A stretch of 64,000 nucleotides of DNA from Actinosynnema sp040640215 (GTDB taxonomy: Bacteria > Actinomycetota > Actinomycetes > Mycobacteriales > Pseudonocardiaceae). A program made the translations under genes and the position numbers. This document shows, piece by piece, positions 18,182 through 25,958 of this stretch. Within the stretch, counting starts at the first letter, position 1; every line of letters begins with the position of its first letter. Location of the stretch: assembly GCF_040640215.1 (NCBI RefSeq), contig NZ_JBFABG010000019.1, positions 34,543 to 98,542 of the forward strand. The letters are read 5' to 3'. The notes under the pieces are model-generated. The model was not told the origin of the DNA. It did not search any database and saw nothing but the letters and a program-made list of their open reading frames with translations.

Positions 18182-18858
18182 GGCGCAACCGGGCCCGAGA
18201 CGTCCCCGGCCGTGGTGGGCACGGAGATGTAGCCGCGCCGGAGGGCGACCAGCACCGCGGTCGTCCGGTCGGTGACGGACAGCTTGGTGAACAACGAACT
18301 CAGGTAGTTCTTCACCGTCTTCTCCGACAACCCGAGGCATCGGGAGATCCGGCGGTTCGACTGCCCCAGACCCAGCAGTTGCAGAACCTGCCGCTCACGC
18401 GGGGTGAGGTCGTCGGCGCGCTTCCTGGCCGGCTTGGGCACCGGTTCCGCTGCCGCGCAGATCCGGCCGGAGGGGTGCCGCTGCGCCGGGATTCCCGATG
18501 AAACGTCCAGTCCGATCCTCCGGGCCCGCACAGCGGTGGCGGCCAACTCCGCTCCGGCTCGGTGCTGGTCTGCCATCCATTGGACCCTGGCGAGGGTCTC
18601 CTGAAGCGTCTCCTCCATGTGGCTGGACACCGCCTGCAGGAACCGAGGGGGCATGGGGTCGCGATTCTGGCCGAAGTGCAACCACCCCAGGCACGACGCG
18701 AGTTCCTCCCGGCTCCAGCCGTGCAGGTCGGCCCGAAATTCCAAGTCGTGCACCACGTCGCCCGTGGTCAAACCGTTGATGTCCAGCCACCGCTGGAAGG
18801 CGGGCGAGGTGGAGCAGGCAAGTTGCTCGGACTCTGAAGCGGAGTTCAAGTCGCCCAT
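18178..18858 (-). CDS. LuxR-family transcriptional regulator with uncharacterised N-terminal domain
   Basis: The 226-residue protein ends in a LuxR-type helix-turn-helix: LTPRERQVLQLLGLGQSNRRISRCLGLSEKTVKNYL would be the canonical core and is visible from about residue 165 to 200 (start LTPRERQVLQLL, recognition helix SEKTVKNYLSSLF). The first ~150 residues contain no receiver, PAS or autoinducer domain that I recognise; they hold STSPAFQRWLDINGLTTGDV and a Trp-rich segment. It is the only regulator inside the lipid cluster and lies back-to-back with the hydrolase at 18918 across a 59-base gap of lower GC content. It is therefore the best candidate cluster-specific activator. Confidence 0.85.
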   Translation of the reverse strand: MGDLNSASESEQLACSTSPAFQRWLDINGLTTGDVVHDLEFRADLHGWSREELASCLGWLHFGQNRDPMPPRFLQAVSSHMEETLQETLARVQWMADQHRAGAELAATAVRARRIGLDVSSGIPAQRHPSGRICAAAEPVPKPARKRADDLTPRERQVLQLLGLGQSNRRISRCLGLSEKTVKNYLSSLFTKLSVTDRTTAVLVALRRGYISVPTTAGDVSGPVAP

Positions 18859-18917
18859 GAACGAGTCTCCACGTCGACAGTTGCGCTTCGTGGTTCTGTG
18901 GTAACAGAATGTAGCAT

Positions 18918-19844
18918 ATGGCGATGCCTCGGCGCTGTGGGCCGGAAGGTCGAAAGAGCTGCTCCGACGTGCTGTCCAACGGTCGACGTCGACCTCCGGT
19001 GACGAACTCCGGTGGTGCGCGAGGTGCGGCAGGACTCCCTCTGCGTGGCGAGAAGTGCCGTCGCTGTGGTCCCGCGTCCGCGTGCTGTGGGCAGCTCGCC
19101 CCGACGGCAACGGATGGGCATCGCCGCCTCCGCCGTGACGAATCCGCCGGGACGCACGGGCGTGCCCTGTGCGCAGGCGACCGGCAGACGGGACGACCGG
19201 CGGTGGTGTTCGTGCCGGCCCTCGGTGTCCCAGAGGATTTGATGAACGTCGCGAGCGAATGCGGGAAGTGGACGCGGTCGGTCCTGCTCGACGTGCTCGG
19301 CCCGGCTGGTCGTGTCGACCTGCCCACCTTCGCGACCGCTGTGGCGGAGTGGTTGAAGGTGACGGCGGACGCACCCGTCGTGCTGGCAGGCCACTCCACA
19401 GGGGCACAAGCCGCCTTGCACGCCGCCGTCCAGATGCCGGGAGCGGTGCGGGCACTGGTCCTGATGTCGCCGACGTTCCCGCCCCACCTGCGGCAGGTTC
19501 CGGCCCTGCTGCGCGCCACCTTCCGCAACGTGGCGCACGAGTCGCTCGGCGTGTGGAGAGCCGTCCTGCCGGGGTGTGTGAGGATCGGTGCGGTGACGTT
19601 GTTCCGGTTACTGCGGTCGGCGCAGCACGACCAGCCGGAGGCGACCATCGCCGACGTGAGGTGCCCGGTGCTGGTCGTGCGAGGAGAACAGGACCCGTTC
19701 TGCCCGGAACCCTGGGCCACGAGGCTGAGCAACACCGCTCGACGAGGTCAGTGCGTGAACGTCCCCGGAGCGCACGGCTTTCCTCACCAGCACGGCACAA
19801 ACACCAGTGCGCTCATAGCCGAGTTCACCGAGAGGTGCACCTGA
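18918..19844 (+). CDS. Alpha/beta hydrolase, thioesterase-like
   Basis: The recognisable alpha/beta-hydrolase fold starts near codon 90 of the open frame with RPAVVFVPALGVPEDLM and contains the nucleophile elbow GHSTGAQAAL, the acid-containing strand VLVVRGEQDPFCPEPW and the terminal His in VPGAHGFPHQHG. The first ~85 residues are Arg/Cys-rich without homology, so the real start is probably well downstream of the ATG at 18918; no ribosome binding site decides it. It may release or edit acyl chains. It reads divergently from the LuxR regulator and could be a direct target of it. Confidence 0.65.
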   Translation: MAMPRRCGPEGRKSCSDVLSNGRRRPPVTNSGGARGAAGLPLRGEKCRRCGPASACCGQLAPTATDGHRRLRRDESAGTHGRALCAGDRQTGRPAVVFVPALGVPEDLMNVASECGKWTRSVLLDVLGPAGRVDLPTFATAVAEWLKVTADAPVVLAGHSTGAQAALHAAVQMPGAVRALVLMSPTFPPHLRQVPALLRATFRNVAHESLGVWRAVLPGCVRIGAVTLFRLLRSAQHDQPEATIADVRCPVLVVRGEQDPFCPEPWATRLSNTARRGQCVNVPGAHGFPHQHGTNTSALIAEFTERCT

Positions 19845-20223
19845 CCGGGTGTGCGGGTCCGTCCAAGAGAAATCTCCCAGGCGCGGACACGGTCCGATCA
19901 TCTTCATGGTCGGACCCGCCGTCCCACTGGGGAACACGACGACAAGTGACCAGGATGGGGCTCGCCGCTCCCACTCGCGCGGCGGCCGACTCGATCCAGT
20001 CGAACTCGGCGTCGCCGTAGGACTGAACCGTGCTCTTCGGCCTTGTGGCGCGGCGGGACAGTTCACCGGCCGCCGGCCCGATCCGCAACCGGGCGTCACC
20101 CAGCAGCAAGCCGCCGACCAACGCGACATCGGGATACGGACTGGCTTGGTGTCGTCGTCTCACCGAGACGACGGTGAGCGCGTCCACATCCCGCGGAGAT
20201 TCATTTCGCCGACCAGTCGGCAT
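19825..20223 (-). CDS. Hypothetical protein (uncertain)
   Basis: A 132-residue minus-strand frame with high third-position GC in its centre fills the gap between the hydrolase and the GMC oxidase gene, and overlaps the hydrolase 3' end by 20 bases. The segment DVALVGGLLLGDARLRIGPA through DAEFDWIESAAARVGAA looks protein-like, but the first ~20 and last ~35 codons do not. No family is recognised. It may be a remnant. Confidence 0.25.
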   Translation of the reverse strand: MPTGRRNESPRDVDALTVVSVRRRHQASPYPDVALVGGLLLGDARLRIGPAAGELSRRATRPKSTVQSYGDAEFDWIESAAARVGAASPILVTCRRVPQWDGGSDHEDDRTVSAPGRFLLDGPAHPVRCTSR

Positions 20224-20317
20224 CCGGCGATGCCAAGCCGGGCACTGGGCGAAGCGGTGGTCGGGGATGTCGCCTGGTGCCCGGGACGATCCGCCGGAGC
20301 CGTTGATCGTGTCGTCG

Positions 20318-21955
20318 TCAAGCGCGGGTGAAGTCGGCGACGATCTCGTCGAGGCATCGTTCGACTACTGCGGCGATGGTCAGCGCCGGGTTGACGGCGG
20401 CTGTGGAACCGGGCATGAGGGCACCGTCGAGGCAGTACAGGCCGCTGTAGCCGCGCAACCGGCCGTAGGGGTCGGTGCTCTTGCCCAGTACGACGCCACC
20501 GACGGGATGCACGACGATCGGAAGGCTTGGTCGGTCGGGTATCACCGGGTGTGCGCCGGGCATGTACCGCGCGACGTGGCGGACGAGGTCGTTCACGGCG
20601 TGTCGGGAGGTTGTGTCGTATTCGGCCTTCCAGTTCAGCCTGGTCTTGCCGTCCGCTGTCATCGTCCACTGTCCGAAGTGGTCGGAGATCCCCATTCCCA
20701 GACAGGTGAGCAGTCCCGGGCCGACGGGGAAGGGCATGGGTGAGTGCATCACGCCGGCCGTGCCGCCGGAGTTGCGCACCAGGACTGCCGCAGGGCCGCC
20801 CTGCGGCGCGCCGACCGGCATCGAGGATGTCCTGATCATGGTCATGTGATCGCCGTTGGAGCCCCAGCCCTTCCCGACGGATTCGTGCAGTTTCGGCAGG
20901 GCACCGGTCTCGCGGGCAGTGAGCAGGATTCGCGGTGTGTGGACCCCGGCGGCGAGGATCAGCCTGTCGCAGACGAACACCGGGCGCTCGACGGCTGTTC
21001 CGCTCTCGTCCAAGCGCTCCGCGACCACGCGGTAGAGGCCGCTGCGGTCCTGGGACACGTGGATCACCCGGTGCAGCGCCCGCACCGTGGTCTTGCCGGT
21101 GGCCTCGGCCCGCGCGAGGTATGTGCGGTCCACGCTCATCTTCGCGCCACTGTCGCAGCCGGTGAAGTGGTACTGGCCGATGATCGCCGAGGGAACCTCG
21201 GTGCCGTCGAGTTCGCCTCGGACGGTGTCGAAGTCGAAATTGCCCACGATGGTCTCGGCCGAGAGCCCCGAGCGTTGCGCCGCGAGGCCCCACAGGCGGT
21301 TCGAACGATACGGCTTCCGGTCGAGCAGGTCGTCGGGGAACGGGCCGGCCACCAGGCGCTCGCGTGCCCGGGGGTAGTAGACGCGGTCGAGCTCGTCGTA
21401 GTCCAGTTCGGGGGGGAACAACCGCCGGAACGGGCCGGGACGGGGCTGGGCGAGCACACCTCCGTAGACCAGGGTCCCACCGCCGACCCCCGCGCCGCTG
21501 ACGATCACGACACCGTCCTGGGCGTCCACGTCCAGCAGCCCGGTCGAGCGCGGCAGCACCGCCGAGAGCGTACGGCGGAGCAGGTGCGACAGCGGACCGC
21601 GTGCCGGCGGCAGCGGGGTGTGGTCGTCGTCGAGCCACACCAGTCGGCTGTCCGGGGAAGGAAACGCGGGGAAGGTGTCACCGGCAGGTGTGACCGGCCA
21701 GCGCCGGCCCCGTTCGAGGACCACGTTCGGCACACCGGCCTCCGCGAGGCGGAAGGCCGCGATGCTTCCGCCCACACCCGACCCGACGATCACGACCCCG
21801 TGCCGCTCCTTGTTTTCGGCCTGCCCACGACCGACGTACGCCGGTGCGGCGCTCTGGGCGGTTTCCGCCGCTTCGGTCCGGCCGCGCACTCCGGTGGCCG
21901 GTGCGTCCGCTGTGCCGTGCGCCCGCGTTTCGGTGGCTGGGCCGGCATCGTTCAC
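20318..21955 (-). CDS. GMC-family FAD oxidoreductase (cholesterol-oxidase-like), copy 2
   Basis: The 545-residue protein is a paralogue of the GMC enzyme at 6.1 kb: FAD motif GVVIVGSGVGGSIAAFRLAE, ERGRRW, SGAGVGGGTLVYGG, VHPVGGVVLG and the C-terminal MPGSTAAVNPALTIAAVVER. A ~55-residue Ala/Thr-rich leader precedes the FAD domain. The start is GTG 21955, which overlaps the upstream hydrolase stop (GTGA) and is preceded by GGGAGG eight bases away. It is the last gene of the long leftward operon. Comparing the two, the segments around PDDLLDRKPYRSNRLW and PDDVLRHERYTSSRRF are clearly homologous. Probable role: oxidation of an alcohol on the lipid product. Confidence 0.87.
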   Translation of the reverse strand: MNDAGPATETRAHGTADAPATGVRGRTEAAETAQSAAPAYVGRGQAENKERHGVVIVGSGVGGSIAAFRLAEAGVPNVVLERGRRWPVTPAGDTFPAFPSPDSRLVWLDDDHTPLPPARGPLSHLLRRTLSAVLPRSTGLLDVDAQDGVVIVSGAGVGGGTLVYGGVLAQPRPGPFRRLFPPELDYDELDRVYYPRARERLVAGPFPDDLLDRKPYRSNRLWGLAAQRSGLSAETIVGNFDFDTVRGELDGTEVPSAIIGQYHFTGCDSGAKMSVDRTYLARAEATGKTTVRALHRVIHVSQDRSGLYRVVAERLDESGTAVERPVFVCDRLILAAGVHTPRILLTARETGALPKLHESVGKGWGSNGDHMTMIRTSSMPVGAPQGGPAAVLVRNSGGTAGVMHSPMPFPVGPGLLTCLGMGISDHFGQWTMTADGKTRLNWKAEYDTTSRHAVNDLVRHVARYMPGAHPVIPDRPSLPIVVHPVGGVVLGKSTDPYGRLRGYSGLYCLDGALMPGSTAAVNPALTIAAVVERCLDEIVADFTRA

Positions 21956-22860
21956 GGTTGTCCTCCCTGGGCGGGGTTCGCGCAACCGATCGGCGATGTG
22001 GGTTCCAGGTCGTCGCGGACGAACGAACCGAGTGCTTCCACGAACTCTTCGTGGCTGTCCAGATAGGAGACGTGCCCGGCCCCTGCCAGGAGGGTGAAGC
22101 GGCCGGCCGGGAGTCGGCGTGCCGCCGACCAGCCCTGCCACAGGGGGAAGAGCCGGTCGAAGCCGCCCCAGATGACGAGGGTCGGCACGTCGATTTCATG
22201 CAGGCGGTCGACCACGCTGACGCTCTCGCGTTGGCCGGTGATGTCGGCGTTCTCCCTGAAAACCTTGAGCGCGGTCCGCAAAGCCTGTCGTGATCGGGCC
22301 AGCCGGAACTGGGCCGCCCAGGTCACAAGGGGGATGCGCCAGGGCTGACGCAGCAGCAGGTTGCTGGAGAGGGTGAACGCGAGGGCACCGCCGGGGAGGG
22401 AGACGAAGGCGGATGCCAGGTCGGCCACGGGCTCGGGCAGCAGGGCCAGTGCGATGGCCGCCGGGTTGACTGCCCGGCCGAGGCCGGAGGCGTCGACCAG
22501 CGTCAGTCTGCTGACCTTGGGTGGGTCTTGCAGGGCCAGTTCGGCCACCACGAGCCCGCCGAAGGAGTGGCCCACCGCGATGACGGAATCCACTTCCACG
22601 GTGTCGAGGAAGTCGCCGACGAAAGAGGCCATCGCAGCGGGGCGTACGTCCGGCTGCGGGCTGGTACCGCCCAGGCCGGGCAATGCCAGCGCGATGACCC
22701 GGTGTGTGAGGGCGAGTTCGTCCATGACCGGGAACCAGCCCCGGGGATCGGTTCCGACTCCGGGCACCAGCAGGATCACCGGGCCCTCTCCTGCTTCGTA
22801 GAAGAGGGTGGAGAGCCCTCTCACCAGGACCCGTCGCTTGGTCGGCTTCCGGTCGTTCAT
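21952..22860 (-). CDS. Alpha/beta hydrolase
   Basis: The 302-residue hydrolase has the oxyanion region LLVPGVGTDPRGW, the nucleophile elbow GHSFGGLVVAEL, the acid strand TLVIWGGFDRLFPLWQG and the catalytic His in GAGHVSYLDSHEEF. ATG 22860 (MNDRKPTKRR) is chosen because GGAGGA sits just upstream; a longer open frame exists but has no signal. It overlaps the GMC oxidase start by four bases. The family includes epoxide hydrolases, esterases and C-C hydrolases; nothing decides which. In this operon it may act as a discrete type II thioesterase or esterase. Confidence 0.85.
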   Translation of the reverse strand: MNDRKPTKRRVLVRGLSTLFYEAGEGPVILLVPGVGTDPRGWFPVMDELALTHRVIALALPGLGGTSPQPDVRPAAMASFVGDFLDTVEVDSVIAVGHSFGGLVVAELALQDPPKVSRLTLVDASGLGRAVNPAAIALALLPEPVADLASAFVSLPGGALAFTLSSNLLLRQPWRIPLVTWAAQFRLARSRQALRTALKVFRENADITGQRESVSVVDRLHEIDVPTLVIWGGFDRLFPLWQGWSAARRLPAGRFTLLAGAGHVSYLDSHEEFVEALGSFVRDDLEPTSPIGCANPAQGGQP

Positions 22861-22951
22861 GTGATTCCTCCTCGTGCTGTGCGAGACGGCCACGGGCTCG
22901 GAGCTCCCGCCACGCGGACTCCTGGACCAGAGGCGAGGTGCGGTGGCGCGG

Positions 22952-23545
22952 TCAGGTGAAAGCCAGGTCGTCCGTCACCGAATCCCGCCCGGCGAGCCAC
23001 ATCCCCAGGGCCTCTCTGGTCCCGTGGGCTTCCCGTGCGCACGGTGAGCGGGTTCCGATCTCGGGGTATCCGTCCGTGGGGACCAGTCGGTAGCGCAGGA
23101 TTCGCAAATTGGTGCTCAGGCTCAGCAACGCTCCGTCCCAGAGGATGAAGGTGGGCACGGTGGCCGGGAGGTCCCTGCGCAAGCCCAGCCCCCGCACGAT
23201 GTCCTGATGGTGGATGGCGAGGTCTCCGAGGGTGATCACGGCACCGATCCGGCTGGACAGGGACGGCCGGTCCGCCCACGTCCGGGCGCGGGCCATCAAC
23301 CCGTTCCGCGTCAGCCGGCGGGCCCGCTCCACCTGTTTCCGGTTGGCCGCGTGGAAGAACGGGCCGCAAGAGAGGTAGGTGCCCGCGAACCTGTCCACGG
23401 ACAGGAGGTGTCCCAGGACGTCCCGGGGCGACCACTCGGCGCACAACGTGCGACCGGACTCGAACGCGTCGTCGGACAGTTGGTCCAGCGTGACGATCAG
23501 ACGACGCCGCTCCGCGCGCAATTCCTGTTCCAGGGGCAGTTCCAC
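22952..23545 (-). CDS. Maleylpyruvate isomerase/DinB-fold family protein
   Basis: The 197-residue protein starts near GTG 23545 (ELPLEQELRAERRRL) and has the four-helix-bundle signature of the actinobacterial TIGR03083/MPI family: SDDAFESGRTLCAEWSPRDV followed by LGHLLSVDRF, and later LGDLAIHHQDIVRGLG with the His residues that bind a metal in this fold. The GEWSPRDVLGHLL and AIHHQD landmarks are the reason for the call. Many such proteins are mycothiol-dependent enzymes, but a function cannot be assigned. It sits between the WS/DGAT and hydrolase genes with gaps of ~95 and ~90 bases, the only uncoupled part of the operon. Confidence 0.75.
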   Translation of the reverse strand: MELPLEQELRAERRRLIVTLDQLSDDAFESGRTLCAEWSPRDVLGHLLSVDRFAGTYLSCGPFFHAANRKQVERARRLTRNGLMARARTWADRPSLSSRIGAVITLGDLAIHHQDIVRGLGLRRDLPATVPTFILWDGALLSLSTNLRILRYRLVPTDGYPEIGTRSPCAREAHGTREALGMWLAGRDSVTDDLAFT

Positions 23546-23640
23546 CGCTTCGCCCTTCTGTCGGCTCGTCGGTCTGGGGGGTCTCGGGCCTCGCAGCCGG
23601 TTCGCGGCCACGGTTTCCTGATGCCGTCGAGTGGGGCGGG

Positions 23641-25089
23641 TCAGCAGGTGACCAGTGCGTGGAGGCTCTGTTCCAAGCAGTGGTGCAGGAGGTCGGTGTC
23701 CGTGACGGCGGCGGGGTCGAGGTTGGTCCCGATCACACACGTCCCGTCGTGCGAGGCCATCGACATGTTGGCCGCGGCACCGCCTCTGGGAGCCCAGGCC
23801 ACCGCGTTCACCACGTGGGCGCCTGCGGCGAAGGTGGTGCCGGAGAACCCGGGAACGCTGGTGGCCACGATGTCGACCGCGCCGCGCAGAACAGGGGCGA
23901 TGACCAACCGGTGGACCAGGGCCGGGATCCAGGAGCCGAGGTCGGCCACAATGGTGTGCACGTCGCGGACCAGAGCGTCGCGGGCCTCGGTGATCGCGTC
24001 GTGCACGGCTGCCATGCGCGCCGCGGCCGGCATGTCGCCGATCGGTCCCGCGATGCGCACCGAGGCGACGATGTTGCCCGCGCCGGTCTCGGAGGGCTTG
24101 CGGATGTTCACCGGCACGAGAGTCGGCACACTCCTGTGACTGATCCCGTGGCACTCGTGGTAGCGGTGCAACGCGTCCAACACCGTCGCGATGTAGGCGG
24201 ATGTCACGGACACACCGGCGGCTTTGCCGGCGGCCTTGAGATCGCTCAGGGGAACGGTCACCAGGCCGTTGCGGATCGCGGCGCTGCGCCCGTGCAGCAG
24301 CGGCGACGGCGTGACGGGCTGGATCAGTTGCGCGGCGACCCGGCCGGCGAGGCGGACGCGGTCCCGGACGGCGTGTGGTGTGGTCAGCCACCGTGCGGTT
24401 TCCCGCAGGAGCGTTCTCGCACCGCCGCCGAGGCCGTGGGCCGCCGAGGACAACGGCAGGCGTGTGCTGGGAGCCGTGGGCCGGACGGCGTGCCCGCCGG
24501 GAGGCTGCGGTTGGCCGCGGAAGGCCGTCCGCGCGGTATCGGCGAGCAGCCTGCTCATGACCGAGACGATGGCGACCGCGTCACCGATGCTGTGATGCCA
24601 CTTGAGCAGGATCGCGGCCCGGTCCTGTTCGTAGTCCTCGACGAGCGTGGCCTCCCAGGGCGGGTGCAGGGGGTCGAAGTCCGCGCCGTTGCGCCACTCG
24701 ACGAGTTCGAGGAGATCGCGCGGGCCGGCCGGCTCCGCGAGCCGCATCCGGTGGACGTGCCGGGTGAGGCGGAAGTGCGGATCGGGCACCCACGACGGGG
24801 TTCCGGCTGCCACCGGTGTGTCGACCACCCGGTGGGTGAGCCGGGGAAGCTTGGCCACGACCCACTGGCAGCCGCCGAGGAACGTGTTCCAGTCCGGCGT
24901 CCTGTCGAGGTACCAGAGCCAGGTGACGTGCGGACGGGTCATGGGATTGGCCCCCAGGCGCCAGAAGAACGTGTCGGTGCCGTTCATCGGGCCCGGCGAG
25001 GACCACCCGGCCACCGCCCGGGTTCCGTGCATGATCGCTCCTCCGGCGGGGGTGTCGCCTGTGCAGTGCTCCTGGGGCGGATTGGTCAT
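23641..25089 (-). CDS. WS/DGAT-family acyltransferase, copy 2
   Basis: The 482-residue protein has the WS/DGAT architecture with the catalytic motif as LKWHHSIGDAVAIVS; the Gly of the usual HHxxxDG is Ala, while both His and the Asp stay. Other landmarks: MNGTDTFFWRLG near residue 35, DPLHPPWEATLVEDYEQDRA, and the C-terminal VATSVPGFSGTTFAAG. The start ATG 25089 overlaps the upstream SDR stop (ATGA). Compared with copy 1 at 7.8 kb it is only distantly similar, so the two may use different acceptors. It probably esterifies the product or stores it as wax-like lipid at the membrane. Confidence 0.82.
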   Translation of the reverse strand: MTNPPQEHCTGDTPAGGAIMHGTRAVAGWSSPGPMNGTDTFFWRLGANPMTRPHVTWLWYLDRTPDWNTFLGGCQWVVAKLPRLTHRVVDTPVAAGTPSWVPDPHFRLTRHVHRMRLAEPAGPRDLLELVEWRNGADFDPLHPPWEATLVEDYEQDRAAILLKWHHSIGDAVAIVSVMSRLLADTARTAFRGQPQPPGGHAVRPTAPSTRLPLSSAAHGLGGGARTLLRETARWLTTPHAVRDRVRLAGRVAAQLIQPVTPSPLLHGRSAAIRNGLVTVPLSDLKAAGKAAGVSVTSAYIATVLDALHRYHECHGISHRSVPTLVPVNIRKPSETGAGNIVASVRIAGPIGDMPAAARMAAVHDAITEARDALVRDVHTIVADLGSWIPALVHRLVIAPVLRGAVDIVATSVPGFSGTTFAAGAHVVNAVAWAPRGGAAANMSMASHDGTCVIGTNLDPAAVTDTDLLHHCLEQSLHALVTC

Positions 25090-25949
25090 GGGAGGCCCAC
25101 CAGTTCTTCGGACCGCTCCCACACGACCTGTTGCAGGCCGGTCCGGAAGCGGTGCGGTGCGGGCGGCAGGAGAGCCGCTCCGGGCGTCGTGGAGTAGAAG
25201 CCGCCGCTGCGGCCGGCGAATCGGGGGTCACCGGCGAGCCGCAGGGCGTGCTCGGCGCCTTCACGGGCGTTGCGCACGAGCGGGGTCCGTTCCGCCAGGG
25301 AGAACAGGCGTGCGCCCATCGGTATGTTCCGGACGAGCCCGGTGGCCACCAGGCCGGGGCAGAAGGCGTTGGCGGTGATGCCGCACGAGGTCCACCTGCG
25401 CGCGATCTCCTGTGTGACGAGCACGTTGAGCAGCTTCGAGCGGGCGTAGACGCCCAAGGAGCCGATCGGACCGTACGAGCCCGGCTCGGCGAAGGTCCGG
25501 GGATCGAGGCGCAGCACGCTCCGGTGCGATTCGGAGGCGACCACCACGATCCGCGAGGGTGCCGCCCGCTCCAGCAGGTCCGCGAGGAGGTTGGTGAGCA
25601 GGAACGGGCCCAGGTGGTTGGTGGCGATCATCCTGTCGAACCCGTCGGCGCTCACCGCGGGCCGCAGATCGTGGATACCGGCGTTGTTGACCAGGACGTC
25701 GAGGCGCGGCAGATGCCCGTGCACCTCCTCGGCCACCCGGCGCACGTCCCGCAACACCGACAGGTCCGCCACGAGCATCCGGACCGCGGCGGATGGGTTT
25801 TCCCGGCGCAGCCCGGCCAGCGTCGCCTCGCCCCGTGCGCGGTCGCGGCAGATGAACAGCAGGTGCGCGCCCGCCGTGACGAGTCCCCGGGCGATCTCCT
25901 TGCCGATGCCCGAGGTCGCGCCGGTGACGACGCAGTACTTGCCTTCCAT
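25086..25949 (-). CDS. Short-chain dehydrogenase (retinol-dehydrogenase-like)
   Basis: The 287-residue SDR begins MEGKYCVVTGATSGIGKEIA with TGATSGIG at residues 9-16, has DVLVNNAGI, the catalytic Ser in VVVASESHR and YARSK. The spacing between Ser and Tyr and the FLLTNLLADLL segment match the retinol dehydrogenase / protochlorophyllide-reductase-like subgroup, which acts on hydrophobic alcohols or ketones. It begins 10 bases after the megasynthase gene ends and is coupled to the WS/DGAT gene. A reduction of an aldehyde or ketone to the alcohol used by WS/DGAT is plausible. Confidence 0.85.
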   Translation of the reverse strand: MEGKYCVVTGATSGIGKEIARGLVTAGAHLLFICRDRARGEATLAGLRRENPSAAVRMLVADLSVLRDVRRVAEEVHGHLPRLDVLVNNAGIHDLRPAVSADGFDRMIATNHLGPFLLTNLLADLLERAAPSRIVVVASESHRSVLRLDPRTFAEPGSYGPIGSLGVYARSKLLNVLVTQEIARRWTSCGITANAFCPGLVATGLVRNIPMGARLFSLAERTPLVRNAREGAEHALRLAGDPRFAGRSGGFYSTTPGAALLPPAPHRFRTGLQQVVWERSEELVGLP

Positions 25950-25958
25950 GGTCCTCCG

